Program-made: the position numbers and the translations under genes
Shown: positions 53,021 through 60,982 of the stretch, one piece after another
Numbering within the stretch: position 1 is the first letter of the stretch
Layout: every line of letters starts with the position of its first letter
Notes under the pieces: generated by a model
Seen by the model: the letters and a program-made list of their open reading frames with translations, nothing else
What the model was told of the DNA's origin: nothing
Database searches by the model: none
DNA from: Micromonospora sp. WMMD1102
GTDB taxonomy: Bacteria; Actinomycetota; Actinomycetes; Mycobacteriales; Micromonosporaceae
Direction of reading: 5' to 3'
Assembly: GCF_029626265.1 (NCBI RefSeq)
Contig: NZ_JARUBN010000001.1
Span: 4,591,001 to 4,655,000, forward strand
Length of the DNA stretch: 64,000 bases

Positions 53021-54046
53021 TCAGGGCCGGTACGCGGCCAGGTAGGTGTCCATCTCGGCGAGCAGCTTGTCCTGCTCCGGTGCCGGCAGGAACGAGGCGG
53101 TGACCGCGTTGCGGGCCAGCCCGGTCAGCCCGGCGGCGTCGAGGTCGAGCAGCCGGCCGGCGACCGCGTACTCGTCGTTGAGGGTGGTGCCGAACATCGG
53201 CGGGTCGTCGGAGTTCACCGTGACCAGCACACCGGCCTCGGCCAGCCGGGGCAGCGGGTGCTCCTCGATCGCACCGACCGCCCGGGTCCGGACGTTGGAG
53301 GTGGGGCATACCTCCAGCGGGATCTGCCGCTGCGCCAGGTGGGCCAGCAGTGCCGGGTCCTGGGCCGCCGAGATGCCGTGCCCGATCCGCTCGGCGCCGA
53401 GCGTGTGCAGGGCGTCCCAGATCGTCCCCGGCCCGGTGGTCTCGCCGGCGTGCGGCACGGAGCGCAGCCCGGCCGCCCGGGCCTGGTCGAAGTACGGCTT
53501 GAACTGCGGCCGGGGCACGCCCACCTCCGGACCGCCGAGCCCGAAGCTGACCAGCCCGTCCGGCCGCTCGTCGAGGGCGATCCGCAGGGTCTGCTCGGCC
53601 GCCGGCAGTCCCGCCTCGCCCGGGATGTCGAAGCACCAGCGCAGCGAGATGCCGAGTTCGGTCTCGGCGGCCCGCCGGGCGTCCTCGATCGCCTCGCAGA
53701 ACGCCGGAGCCGGAATCCCCCGGTGCACGTGCGAGTACGGCGTCACCGTCAGCTCCGCGTACCGGACCTGTTGGCGGGCGAGTTCCCGGGCCACCTCGTA
53801 GGTGAGCAGCCGGACGTCGGCCTGGTCCCGGATCAGGTCGACCACGCTGAGGTAGATCTCGACGAAGTGGGCGAAGTCGCGGAACTCGAAATAGCCGGCG
53901 AGCGCCTCCGGGTCGGCGGGCACCCGGGTCCGGCCCTCGTGCCGGGCGGCCAGCTCCGCCACGATGCGCGGCAGCGCGGAGCCGACGTGGTGCACGTGCA
54001 GCTCCACTTTGGGCAGTCCGGCGATGAAGGCCGTAAGGTCGGTCAC
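53021..54046 (-). CDS. Adenosine deaminase family protein, probable aminodeoxyfutalosine deaminase
   Basis: 341-residue TIM-barrel metal hydrolase deaminating an adenine nucleoside. The first metal motif is KVELHVHHVGSALPRIVAE, with HXH followed by another His where adenosine deaminases have HLHLEG. Later ligands and catalytic residues are SVPHAGETTG, HTLGAERIGHGIS, CPTSNVRTR and VTVNSDDPPMFGT. The HHVGSA and PRPQFKPYFD wording is that of a streptomycete group assigned to aminodeoxyfutalosine deamination in menaquinone synthesis; this is recalled, not checked. GTG start, nine bases after the tam stop, with AGGGAG upstream. Confidence 0.82.
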   Translation of the reverse strand: MTDLTAFIAGLPKVELHVHHVGSALPRIVAELAARHEGRTRVPADPEALAGYFEFRDFAHFVEIYLSVVDLIRDQADVRLLTYEVARELARQQVRYAELTVTPYSHVHRGIPAPAFCEAIEDARRAAETELGISLRWCFDIPGEAGLPAAEQTLRIALDERPDGLVSFGLGGPEVGVPRPQFKPYFDQARAAGLRSVPHAGETTGPGTIWDALHTLGAERIGHGISAAQDPALLAHLAQRQIPLEVCPTSNVRTRAVGAIEEHPLPRLAEAGVLVTVNSDDPPMFGTTLNDEYAVAGRLLDLDAAGLTGLARNAVTASFLPAPEQDKLLAEMDTYLAAYRP

Positions 54047-54055
54047 GGAAACTCC

Positions 54056-54910
54056 CTACTGAGCTGCGCCCGATCGGCGGCTGCCGGTGCGGGCGACGAA
54101 GAAGACGCGGCGGAACGGGAACTGCACCAGCCCGTGCCGGGCCGGGTACGCCCGCGCCAGCCGCTCGGCCAGCGCGGCCCGGAAGTCGGCCCAGTCCCGG
54201 CCGGTGTCGCCGAGCGCGGCCCGGAACGGGCGCAGGGCCGTCCCTTCCATCCAGCTCAGCACCGGATGGTCGACGCCGCCGGAGGTGGCCGGGAGCAGGT
54301 GCACGTAGCTAGTTTCCCAGGCGTCGACGGCGCAGTCCGCACCGGTCAGCAGGTGCGCGTAGCCGGCGGCGTCGGAGACCGGCTCGGCCCGGAGCAGGTC
54401 GGCGAGGTGCCGCCAGCGCGGAAGTTCGGCCACCTCCCGCAGCGCACGGTGCGAGGCGGCGTCGAAGTTTCCCGGCACCTGCACCGCCAGCCAGGCACCG
54501 GCCGGCAGCTCGCGGGCCCAGCGCAGCAGCAGTTCGTCGTGTCCGGGCACCCACTGCAACACCGCGTTGCAGACCAGCACGTCGACGTCCGGTCCGGGCG
54601 TCCAGTCCCGGGCGTCGGCCAGCGCGAACTCGACCCCGCCGCACTCGACCCCGCCGCATCCGCCGCCGCGCTCGACCCCGCGGCCGGCCGGGTCGCCGTG
54701 CCTGGCGGCGGCGATCATCTCGGTCGAGGAGTCGAGTCCGACGACCCGGGCGCCCGGCCAGCGGGTCGACAGGGTCGCGGTCAGGTGGCCGGGACCGCAG
54801 CCCAGGTCGACCACTGTCCGGGGGCGGTCGGCCCGGACCCGGGCGAGCAGGTCGTGGAAGGGCCGGGAGCGCTCGTCGCCGTACCGGAGGTAGCTGGCCG
54901 GATCCCACAT
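54056..54910 (-). CDS. tam: Trans-aconitate 2-methyltransferase family protein
   Basis: Class I SAM-dependent methyltransferase, 284 residues. The start MWDPASYLRYGDERSRPFHD is the family hallmark. The SAM site is VVDLGCGPGHLTATLSTRWP. LVCNAVLQWVPGHDELL and LAVQVPGNFDAASH follow the Tam pattern. Family members methylate trans-aconitate, an inhibitor of aconitase. A short Gly/Cys/Glu-rich insert encoded by a 15-base repeat (near 54635-54680) is not conserved. ATG at 54910. It precedes the deaminase gene with a nine-base gap. GTACGTAC lies in the divergent promoter region toward the reductase. Confidence 0.87.
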   Translation of the reverse strand: MWDPASYLRYGDERSRPFHDLLARVRADRPRTVVDLGCGPGHLTATLSTRWPGARVVGLDSSTEMIAAARHGDPAGRGVERGGGCGGVECGGVEFALADARDWTPGPDVDVLVCNAVLQWVPGHDELLLRWARELPAGAWLAVQVPGNFDAASHRALREVAELPRWRHLADLLRAEPVSDAAGYAHLLTGADCAVDAWETSYVHLLPATSGGVDHPVLSWMEGTALRPFRAALGDTGRDWADFRAALAERLARAYPARHGLVQFPFRRVFFVARTGSRRSGAAQ

Positions 54911-55015
54911 AACCAACCCCCAAACCGTACGTACGTCTTGTTCAGCATACCGACAATCCGCCGACAGCGTGCCGTCCCGGTCGGGCCGAACCCGGCCCGG
55001 GATAGGCTCCCCCGC

Positions 55016-55999
55016 GTGGAAAAGCGGAGATTCCCGCGGTTGAACCGCGAGGTCGGCGTGGTCGGGCTCGGCGCCTGGCAGCTCGGCGCCGACTGGGGCC
55101 AGGTCAGCGAGTCCGAGGCCATGGCGGTGTTGACCGCCGCCGTCGAGCGGGGCGTGACCTTCCTGGACACCGCCGACGTCTACGGCGACGGGCGCAGCGA
55201 GCAACTGATCGGCCGGTTCCTGCGGGATCGGCCGGACGCCGGGCTGACCGTCGCCACCAAGATGGGCCGCCGGGTGCCGCAGACCCCCGAGGCGTACGTG
55301 CTGGAGAACTTCCGGGCCTGGACGGACCGGTCCCGGGCCAACCTCGGGGTGGACGTACTCGACCTGGTGCAGTTGCACTGCCCGCCCACTCCGGTCTTCT
55401 CCACCGACGCCGTCTACGACGCGCTGGACACCCTGGTCGCCGAGGAACGCGTCCGGGCGTACGGGGTGAGCGTGGAGACCTGCGACGAGGCGCTCGCCGC
55501 GATCGCCCGCCCGGGAGTGGCGAGCGTGCAGATCATCCTCAACGCGCTGCGGCACAAGCCGGTCGAGCGGGTACTGCCGGCAGCCCTCGCCGCCGGGGTC
55601 GGCATCATCGCTCGGGTGCCGCTGGCCAGCGGCCTGCTCTCCGGCCGGTACGACGAGCACACCGCCTTCGCCGACGACGACCACCGCAACTACAACCGGC
55701 ACGGCGAGGCGTTCGACGTCGGGGAGACGTTCTCCGGAGTGGACTACCGGACCGGGCTGGCGGCGGTCCGGCGGCTGCGTCCGGCGGTGCCGGACGGTGC
55801 CACGATGGCGCAGTTCGCGCTCCGCTGGATCCTCGACCGGCCCGGTGTCACGGTGGTGATCCCCGGCGCCCGCAACGCCGAGCAGGCCCACGCGAACGTC
55901 GCCGCCGCCGCGCTGGCACCGCTGCCGGCCGAGGCGAACGCCACGGTGGACGCGGTCTACGCCGAACTGGTCCGCCCACAGGTGCACGACCGCTGGTAG
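55016..55999 (+). CDS. Aldo/keto reductase
   Basis: 327 residues. Starts VEKRRFPRLNREVGVVGLGA. Tetrad residues are seen in FLDTADVYGDGRSE, VATKMGRR and LVQLHCPPT. The cofactor end is VVIPGARNAEQAHANV. The pattern fits the AKR12/YhdN-like group. GTG start at 55016 with TAGGCT seven bases upstream and no Shine-Dalgarno indicates a leaderless message. The upstream frame is open for a long way across other genes on the opposite strand and is not coding. Substrate unknown. Confidence 0.88.
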   Translation: MEKRRFPRLNREVGVVGLGAWQLGADWGQVSESEAMAVLTAAVERGVTFLDTADVYGDGRSEQLIGRFLRDRPDAGLTVATKMGRRVPQTPEAYVLENFRAWTDRSRANLGVDVLDLVQLHCPPTPVFSTDAVYDALDTLVAEERVRAYGVSVETCDEALAAIARPGVASVQIILNALRHKPVERVLPAALAAGVGIIARVPLASGLLSGRYDEHTAFADDDHRNYNRHGEAFDVGETFSGVDYRTGLAAVRRLRPAVPDGATMAQFALRWILDRPGVTVVIPGARNAEQAHANVAAAALAPLPAEANATVDAVYAELVRPQVHDRW

Positions 56000-56037
56000 C
56001 CCCGACAAGGGCTGCCGGAAAAGGAGGAGCGGACCGG

Positions 56038-56241
56038 ATGAAGGGGTGGCTAACCCTCACACTCGGACTGCTGGCCGTGGTGGTCGGCGCCGTGTGGACG
56101 TTGCAGGGACTGGGTCGGTTGGGCGGCAGTGTGATGAGCGGCGAACCGCTCTGGGCCGTGATCGGGCCGCTGGTGGTGGCCGCCGGGCTGGTGCTGGTGG
56201 TGCTGGGTCTGCGTGCCCGCAACCGGGGAACCCCGTCCTGA
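56038..56241 (+). CDS. Small membrane protein, two helices
   Basis: 67 residues with AAAGGAGG upstream of the ATG and 38 bases after the reductase stop. Two membrane segments (LTLTLGLLAVVVGAVWTLQG and AVIGPLVVAAGLVLVVLGL) are joined by a short loop with GGSVMSGEPLW. The sequence resembles a widespread family of actinobacterial small membrane proteins without known function. Probably in one transcript with the reductase. Confidence 0.75.
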   Translation: MKGWLTLTLGLLAVVVGAVWTLQGLGRLGGSVMSGEPLWAVIGPLVVAAGLVLVVLGLRARNRGTPS

Positions 56242-56344
56242 CCGGCGGCCGGCCGGTCCCACCCGGCGAAGCGGAGCCGCTACGCCCCGCCGACCGGGCC
56301 GGGCCAGCGATACAGCCGGGCCAGCGGTACAGCTGGCGGAAACG

Positions 56345-56375
56345 CGTCGAGCCCCGCGGGGCGCGGGGCTCGACG
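56345..56375. terminator. Terminator hairpin between the small membrane protein and cspA genes
   Basis: CGTCGAGCCCCGC pairs with GCGGGGCTCGACG over a five-base loop, between convergent genes. Confidence 0.75.
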
Positions 56376-56427
56376 TGGATCCCAAAGCAGTCGAAACTCG
56401 GGCCGGCGAGGGCCGGCCGTCACGGAA

Positions 56428-56631
56428 TCAGAGGGGGCGAACCTGCTCCGCCTGCGGCCCCTTCTGGCCCTGAGCGATCTCGAACTCCACCCGCTGGTTC
56501 TCCTCCAGCGTGCGGTAGCCGCTGGTCTGGATGGCCGAGAAGTGGACGAACACGTCAGCACCCCCGCCGTCGACGGTGATGAAGCCGAAGCCCTTGTCTG
56601 CGTTGAACCACTTCACGGTTCCCTGCGCCAT
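56428..56631 (-). CDS. cspA: Cold shock protein CspA family
   Basis: 67-residue RNA chaperone, the full canonical length. [20 protein letters not shown] holds RNP1 (KGFGFI) and DVFVHFSAI holds RNP2. A strong GAAGGAG Shine-Dalgarno sits six bases before the ATG. The leader of about 155 bases from a TAGGCT-type -10 at 56800-56795 contains a hairpin and a CTCCTTC complementary to the ribosome site (see separate entry). Confidence 0.95.
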   Translation of the reverse strand: MAQGTVKWFNADKGFGFITVDGGGADVFVHFSAIQTSGYRTLEENQRVEFEIAQGQKGPQAEQVRPL

Positions 56632-56800
56632 GTGTATCTCCTTCTAAAACTGGCGGCCGAGCACGCCGTGCGGCCGGTTGGCCGTTTTCGAGCAGCGGCG
56701 CCTTGAGTCGGCCCCCACGAAGGAGGACTTCCCCTCGACCACGCCGTCTCTCAACAGCGTGGAACAGCAAACCACGTACGCAAAAACTTCGCATAGCCTA
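56632..56800 (-). promoter_or_regulatory. cspA promoter and structured 5' leader
   Basis: TAGGCT at 56800-56795 is the proposed -10 box. The leader holds CCACGC-N12-GCGTGG (56762-56739) and CTCCTTC (56725-56719), which is exactly complementary to the GAAGGAG ribosome site at 56644-56638. Long structured leaders are a known feature of cold-shock mRNAs. The remaining gap to 57010 shows nothing else. Confidence 0.5.
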
Positions 56801-57010
56801 CCGGACGAAATTCTCCGACATGTGACCTGAGATCGCGTCCGATGGCCGGAGACATCGACGCCAGGACCACCCCAAGGGCCCGGCCAACCACACCAAAACG
56901 GATCAGCCGGAACTTTCTCCGTCGATGCGACCGACCGCCGTCCAGGGCTCGGCGCGCAGCCGGACGGCGACCGGAGCCGCAGCACCCGGGAAGCTCACCG
57001 AGGCACGGCG

Positions 57011-57283
57011 TCAGTCGGGCCAGCGACCGGTGAATCGGCGTACCCCGACCGCGCCGCCCCGGTCCACGGCCGCCCGGACGACCGAGAAGATGGCCCCCTG
57101 CAACGCGGCGGCGGCCAGGATCTCGCCCCAGCCGCGATCCTCGTCGGTCGGGTCGGGCGCCTCGCCGTCGCCGGCGGTGAACTTCCAGACCTGCCGGAAC
57201 ACGGCACCGGCAGCCATCCCGGCGGCCATCCCCAACAGGATGCCCACCGGACGGTAGGCCACCTTGCTGACTGCCCCGCTCAC
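57011..57283 (-). CDS. DUF4235 family membrane protein
   Basis: 90 residues. The order is SKVAYRPVGILLGMAAGMAA (helix), then VFRQVWKFTAGDGEAPDPTD and GWGEILAAAALQGAIFSVVRAAVDRGG, the DUF4235 pattern of two membrane or amphipathic segments. GTG start overlaps the stop of the DUF3618 gene (GTGA). Last of a three-gene envelope unit of unknown function widespread in actinobacteria. Confidence 0.85.
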   Translation of the reverse strand: MSGAVSKVAYRPVGILLGMAAGMAAGAVFRQVWKFTAGDGEAPDPTDEDRGWGEILAAAALQGAIFSVVRAAVDRGGAVGVRRFTGRWPD

Positions 57284-57591
57284 CCGCGCCTCCCTCGTGC
57301 CACCAGCACCACGACCGCCAGCGCCAGCGCTCCGGCGGCCACCACCGCCCAGGAGACCGGATGACGCAACGCCACCGAACCGGCGTCGTGCACCGAGGAC
57401 CGGACCGTGGCGGTGGTCTGCCCGGCCCGCTGCTTCACCCGGTCCCGGGTCTGCACCGCCGACTCCTTCAACCGGGCCTTGACGTCCGCCCTGGCGGCCA
57501 GTGCCTGCACGGTCGCGCCCAACTCGGCCCGGGTCTGCCGGATCTCCGCCCGGAGCACCTCCGGGTCACCGGAACCATTGCTGCGGCTCAT
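57280..57591 (-). CDS. DUF3618 family membrane-anchored protein
   Basis: 103 residues. The N-terminal DUF3618 block is DPEVLRAEIRQTRAELGATVQ. A predicted coiled stretch (ADVKARLKESAVQTRDRVKQ) follows, and one C-terminal helix (VSWAVVAAGALALAVVVLVA) anchors it. Its start overlaps the stop of the holin-like gene and its stop overlaps the DUF4235 start, so the three products are probably made together. Similar in plan to the YqjD/ElaB ribosome-associated proteins, but that link is only structural. Confidence 0.85.
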   Translation of the reverse strand: MSRSNGSGDPEVLRAEIRQTRAELGATVQALAARADVKARLKESAVQTRDRVKQRAGQTTATVRSSVHDAGSVALRHPVSWAVVAAGALALAVVVLVARGRRG

Positions 57592-58019
57592 CCCTGTCCC
57601 CTGTCCCGGACCGCCGAGGTCACCGTGCGCACGTCCGCGCGCAGGCTGTCCGCGGTCGTCTTCGGCATCGGCGGCGCCGCCCGGCGTACCCGCTGGCGGC
57701 CGACCAGGGCGAGGATTCCGGCCACGGCGAAGAGCAGTACCGCCACCACCAGCGCCGCCGCCCAGGCCGGGATCACCAGGGCCAGCGCCAGCACTCCGGC
57801 GGCGACCAGGACGCCGAGACCGTAGAGCGCCAGCACACCGCCGCCGCCGAAGAGGCCCACCCCGATCCCGGCATGCCGGCCCTTCTCCGCCAACTCGATC
57901 CGGGCGAGCGCCAGCTCGTCACGTACCAGCCGCGACACCTGCTCGGCAGCGCGCTGCACCAGCTCCGCGGTGGACTGCTCCGCGACCGGTCGAGCGGGAT
58001 CGCGTACGACGTCGGCCAT
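57588..58019 (-). CDS. Phage holin superfamily 3-type (YqjE-like) membrane protein
   Basis: 143 residues from the ATG at 58019, with AAAGGAGGA upstream. The N-terminal amphipathic part (STAELVQRAAEQVSRLVRDE and LALARIELAEKGRHAGIGVG) is typical of this family. Two helices follow (GVLALYGLGVLVAAGVLALA and AALVVAVLLFAVAGILALVG). Despite the family name it is not a sign of prophage here: it always travels with DUF3618 and DUF4235 in actinobacterial chromosomes. Role unknown, possibly envelope stress. Confidence 0.82.
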   Translation of the reverse strand: MADVVRDPARPVAEQSTAELVQRAAEQVSRLVRDELALARIELAEKGRHAGIGVGLFGGGGVLALYGLGVLVAAGVLALALVIPAWAAALVVAVLLFAVAGILALVGRQRVRRAAPPMPKTTADSLRADVRTVTSAVRDRGQG

Positions 58020-58281
58020 GCCGTCCTCCTTTCCCGGTTCCCGGGCTGTATGCCCCGGTGGCCGGCGGTTCAATCCTGGTGTCCGCCGATCGCCCCGGCT
58101 GTCCGTTCACCGTGCCCGCCGGCCGTGCCGTTTCCGTTCCGGCGCGACGGGGCTTCCCGTCGGCGCACCGCTGGAGTCAGTGTCCGCCACCGGACGCTCC
58201 GTTGGCGGCCGATCCGGCAGGTCAACCACCACCGGGCGGCGCCGGACCCGGGGCCGGTCGGCGTGGCGGCGGCGGGGCCGG

Positions 58282-59505
58282 TCAGCGCGGCGGCGCCTCG
58301 GCCGGCTCGTCGGGGCCGACGAAGGCACTGCTGCGGGCGTCACCGTCGTCGCTGCCGCCGAAGAGCCGGGCGTCGTCGTGCGGCTCCTTCTCGGTCCGCC
58401 GACGCTCGACGCCGACGGCGTTGCCGGGCGCCGGGCGGCGCGGCTCGATCCACTGCCAGGGCAGCCGGCCGGCGGCGGCCCCGACCTCGGCACGCAGCCG
58501 GGGCAGCGCGGTCGGCCGCTGATCCCGCAACCAGCCGACGAGGTGCTCGCGGACCAGGCAGCGCAGGTCCCAGAGCCTCGGCGCGTCGGCGGCGCTGACC
58601 AGGGCGCGCAGCCGGACCATCCCGCCGACCGCGTCGGTGACCTGGAGTACGCAGGTCCGCCCGTCCCACAGCTCGGTGCCCTCCACCAGCCGGCGCAACT
58701 CCTCCCGCATCGCCTGCACCGGCACCGACCAGTCCACCTCGAACTCCGCCGTCCCGAGCACGGCGGCCTGGGTACGGGTCCAGTTCTGGAACGGCTTGGT
58801 GGTGAAGTACGACGTCGGCAGGATCAGCCGCCGGTCGTCCCAGAGTTGCACCACCACGTAACTGAGGGTCAACTCCTCGATCCGGCCCCACTCCCCCTCG
58901 ACCACCACCACGTCGTCCAGCCGGACCGCGTCGCTGAACGCCAGTTGCAGCCCGGCGAAGACGTTGCCGAGCACGCTCTGCGCGGCCAGCGCGGCGACCA
59001 CGCCGATCACCCCGGCCGAGGCGAGCACGCTGGCGCCGACCCCGCGCACGCTGGGAAAGGTCATCAGCATCACGCCGACCGCCAGCACCACGATCACCGC
59101 GATGGTGACCCGGCGCAGCATGACGATCTGGGTCTTGATCCGCCGGGCCTGGCGGTTGTCCGGCACGTCGGTCCGGAACCGGGCCAGCGCGGTGTCCTCG
59201 CTCACCACCAGCAGCGAGGCGACCAGCCAGGCGGTGGTGGCGATCACCGCCAGCACGAGCAGGTGCAGCACGGTCTGCCGCCAGGGCGTACCGACGCCGT
59301 AGCCGGTGCTGAACCGCAGGCCGAACTGCACCGCGAGCACCGTGGCGGCGACCTGGAACGGGCGGTGCGAGTGTTCGGACAGTTCGCTGAGCAGCACCGA
59401 CCGTCGGCCGAGCCGGCGTACGGTCCGGTGCACCGCCTCCACCACGGCGAGCGCGAATACCGCCGCCCCCACCGTGGCGATGATCGTCCACAGATAGCTG
59501 TCCAC
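58282..59505 (-). CDS. MscS family mechanosensitive ion channel
   Basis: 407 residues from the GTG at 59505, with GGAAG upstream. Three or four membrane helices lie in the first 190 residues. The pore-lining helix and beta domain follow: VGASVLASAGVIGVVAALAA, QSVLGNVFAGLQLAFSDAVR, DDVVVVEGEWGRIEELTLSY, and LPTSYFTTKPFQNWTR. The last 60 residues are charged and disordered. Channels of this class release solutes on hypo-osmotic shock. Confidence 0.88.
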   Translation of the reverse strand: MDSYLWTIIATVGAAVFALAVVEAVHRTVRRLGRRSVLLSELSEHSHRPFQVAATVLAVQFGLRFSTGYGVGTPWRQTVLHLLVLAVIATTAWLVASLLVVSEDTALARFRTDVPDNRQARRIKTQIVMLRRVTIAVIVVLAVGVMLMTFPSVRGVGASVLASAGVIGVVAALAAQSVLGNVFAGLQLAFSDAVRLDDVVVVEGEWGRIEELTLSYVVVQLWDDRRLILPTSYFTTKPFQNWTRTQAAVLGTAEFEVDWSVPVQAMREELRRLVEGTELWDGRTCVLQVTDAVGGMVRLRALVSAADAPRLWDLRCLVREHLVGWLRDQRPTALPRLRAEVGAAAGRLPWQWIEPRRPAPGNAVGVERRRTEKEPHDDARLFGGSDDGDARSSAFVGPDEPAEAPPR

Positions 59506-59636
59506 CAATGCTCTTCCTTCCACGCCGAAGCCGGGTGCCGCTGCGGGATCACTCCCGAGCCGCACCCGGCGGGCTGCGAAACGTCGTGTGTCGGATGACT
59601 GTCGTGTCTCGGACGACTCCGGTCAGGGCAGCCGGA

Positions 59637-60458
59637 TCACACCTTCCGGTACTTGGCCTGCACCACGCAGTACAGGGCGAACGCGGCGATGCCCAGGGCC
59701 ATCAGGGTGAGCAGGATCGACCCGAACGCCTGCTCCCGCAGGGTGTGCAGGGCACCGTCCAGGCCCCGCGCCCGCTCCGGGTCGTAGTTGATCGCGGCGG
59801 TCAGCACCAGCAGCCCGGCGATGCCGTACGCGACGCCCTTGGCGACGTAGCCGGCGACGCCGAGCCGGCGGGCCAGCTTGCGGGTCTGCGGGCTCATCTG
59901 GCCGGTCTTCAGGTGCCGCTCGAACTTCTTGACGGCGCCGTACCAGACCAGCCCGGCGCCGAGGGCCGCCACGGCCAACCCGATCAACCCGACCAGGAAC
60001 CGGCCGCCGGACGAGGACATCAGCTGCTCGGTCATCGCCTGCTGCTTGTCCGCGCTGGACGCGCTCGCGTGCTGCACCACCTGGTAGGACGTCCAGGCGA
60101 AGTAGAGGTAGAACAGCGTCCGGCCGACCGAGGTGACCCGTTCCACGGTCCGCTCGCGGCCACGGTATTCCTGGTGGCCGACGGCCGCCTCGAACGCCTG
60201 CCAGATCGCCATCGCGAGCAGGCCGATCCCGACGGCGCCGACCAGGAACTTGCCCAGCGGCTGGGCGGCCAGGGTGGCCAGCGCACCGGACTGGTCGCCG
60301 TCGGCGGCCGGCTTGCCGAAGGCGATCTGGAGTGCCAGCCAGGCGAAGAGCAGGTGCACGAGCCCGTAGCCGAGGAAGCCGGCCCGGGTGAGAATTTCCA
60401 GGGGCTTGCTGTTGGCGGCGCGGGTCGCGCTCGCTCCGGCGGTAGAAGTCGCTGACAT
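59637..60458 (-). CDS. DUF1206 family membrane protein
   Basis: 273 residues. Three copies of a two-helix unit are visible, each starting like LEILTRAGFLGYGLVHLLFA, SVGRTLFYLYFAWTSYQVV and LGVAGYVAKGVAYGIAGLLV, the DUF1206 pattern. ATG at 60458 is used because GAG lies six bases upstream; ATG 60464 would add two residues. Function unknown. It lies 131 bases downstream of no recognised partner; the mscS start and this gene's stop are 131 bases apart with nothing seen between. Confidence 0.85.
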   Translation of the reverse strand: MSATSTAGASATRAANSKPLEILTRAGFLGYGLVHLLFAWLALQIAFGKPAADGDQSGALATLAAQPLGKFLVGAVGIGLLAMAIWQAFEAAVGHQEYRGRERTVERVTSVGRTLFYLYFAWTSYQVVQHASASSADKQQAMTEQLMSSSGGRFLVGLIGLAVAALGAGLVWYGAVKKFERHLKTGQMSPQTRKLARRLGVAGYVAKGVAYGIAGLLVLTAAINYDPERARGLDGALHTLREQAFGSILLTLMALGIAAFALYCVVQAKYRKV

Positions 60459-60546
60459 GGGCATCTCAATCACCGAACGGCAAGATTTCCAAACGTCCGG
60501 GGCGGATGGTGGCCCATCGGGAGCCACCGCCCGCCCCGGGTCGCGC

Positions 60547-60882
60547 TCAGCCGGCGTTGCGGCCGATCCGCACCACCACCTGGTCGGCGTCGGCGCTCTG
60601 CACGGTCGCGTACAGGCCGCCGACCTCGGTGGCCTGCTGGCCGACGGTGAGCGACAGCTGCTCGCCGGCGACCTCGAGGGTCACCCGGTCGCCGTCGACG
60701 CCGACCAGCTTGGCCTCGACCCCGAGGATGCTGGCCTGGGCGTCGACGCCCCGGTCGAAGGTCACGGTGCAGGCGTCCAGCCCGCAGTCGGTGGTGGCGC
60801 CCTCGGAGGAACAGCCGGCCAGGACGGCCACACCGAGGGCCAGGCCGGCGACGAGACCGGCGGCGCGACGGACGGTGGTCAT
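60547..60882 (-). CDS. Small secreted lipoprotein
   Basis: 111 residues. A signal peptide with Arg pair (MTTVRRAAGLVAGLALGVAV) ends in lipobox LAGC (Cys23). The mature part is beta-rich with alternating GVEAKLVGVDGDRVTLEVAG and GGLYATVQSADADQVVVRIG. Two cysteines in TTDCGLDAC may form a disulfide. Longer in-frame starts upstream (GTG at about 60906) are less likely. No family recognised. Confidence 0.75.
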   Translation of the reverse strand: MTTVRRAAGLVAGLALGVAVLAGCSSEGATTDCGLDACTVTFDRGVDAQASILGVEAKLVGVDGDRVTLEVAGEQLSLTVGQQATEVGGLYATVQSADADQVVVRIGRNAG

Positions 60883-60982
60883 TCGGCGGTACGGGGGATT
60901 CGTCACCCGACCAACGGTACCCGGCGTGATCCAGGCAACGACCCGGGCGGAGTTGGCGGCGACGACCGTTATCGTGCCTGCC

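Noticed and set aside
52753..53103. Small protein gene after the two-component system
   Set aside because: Weak third-position GC bias, no ribosome site and 83 bases of antisense overlap with the deaminase gene.
53258..55015. Long plus-strand frame leading into the aldo/keto reductase
   Set aside because: It covers the deaminase and tam genes on the opposite strand and has no family motif before the reductase start.
57588..58019. Prophage holin
   Set aside because: The family name misleads; it sits in the DUF3618/DUF4235 unit and no other phage gene is near.
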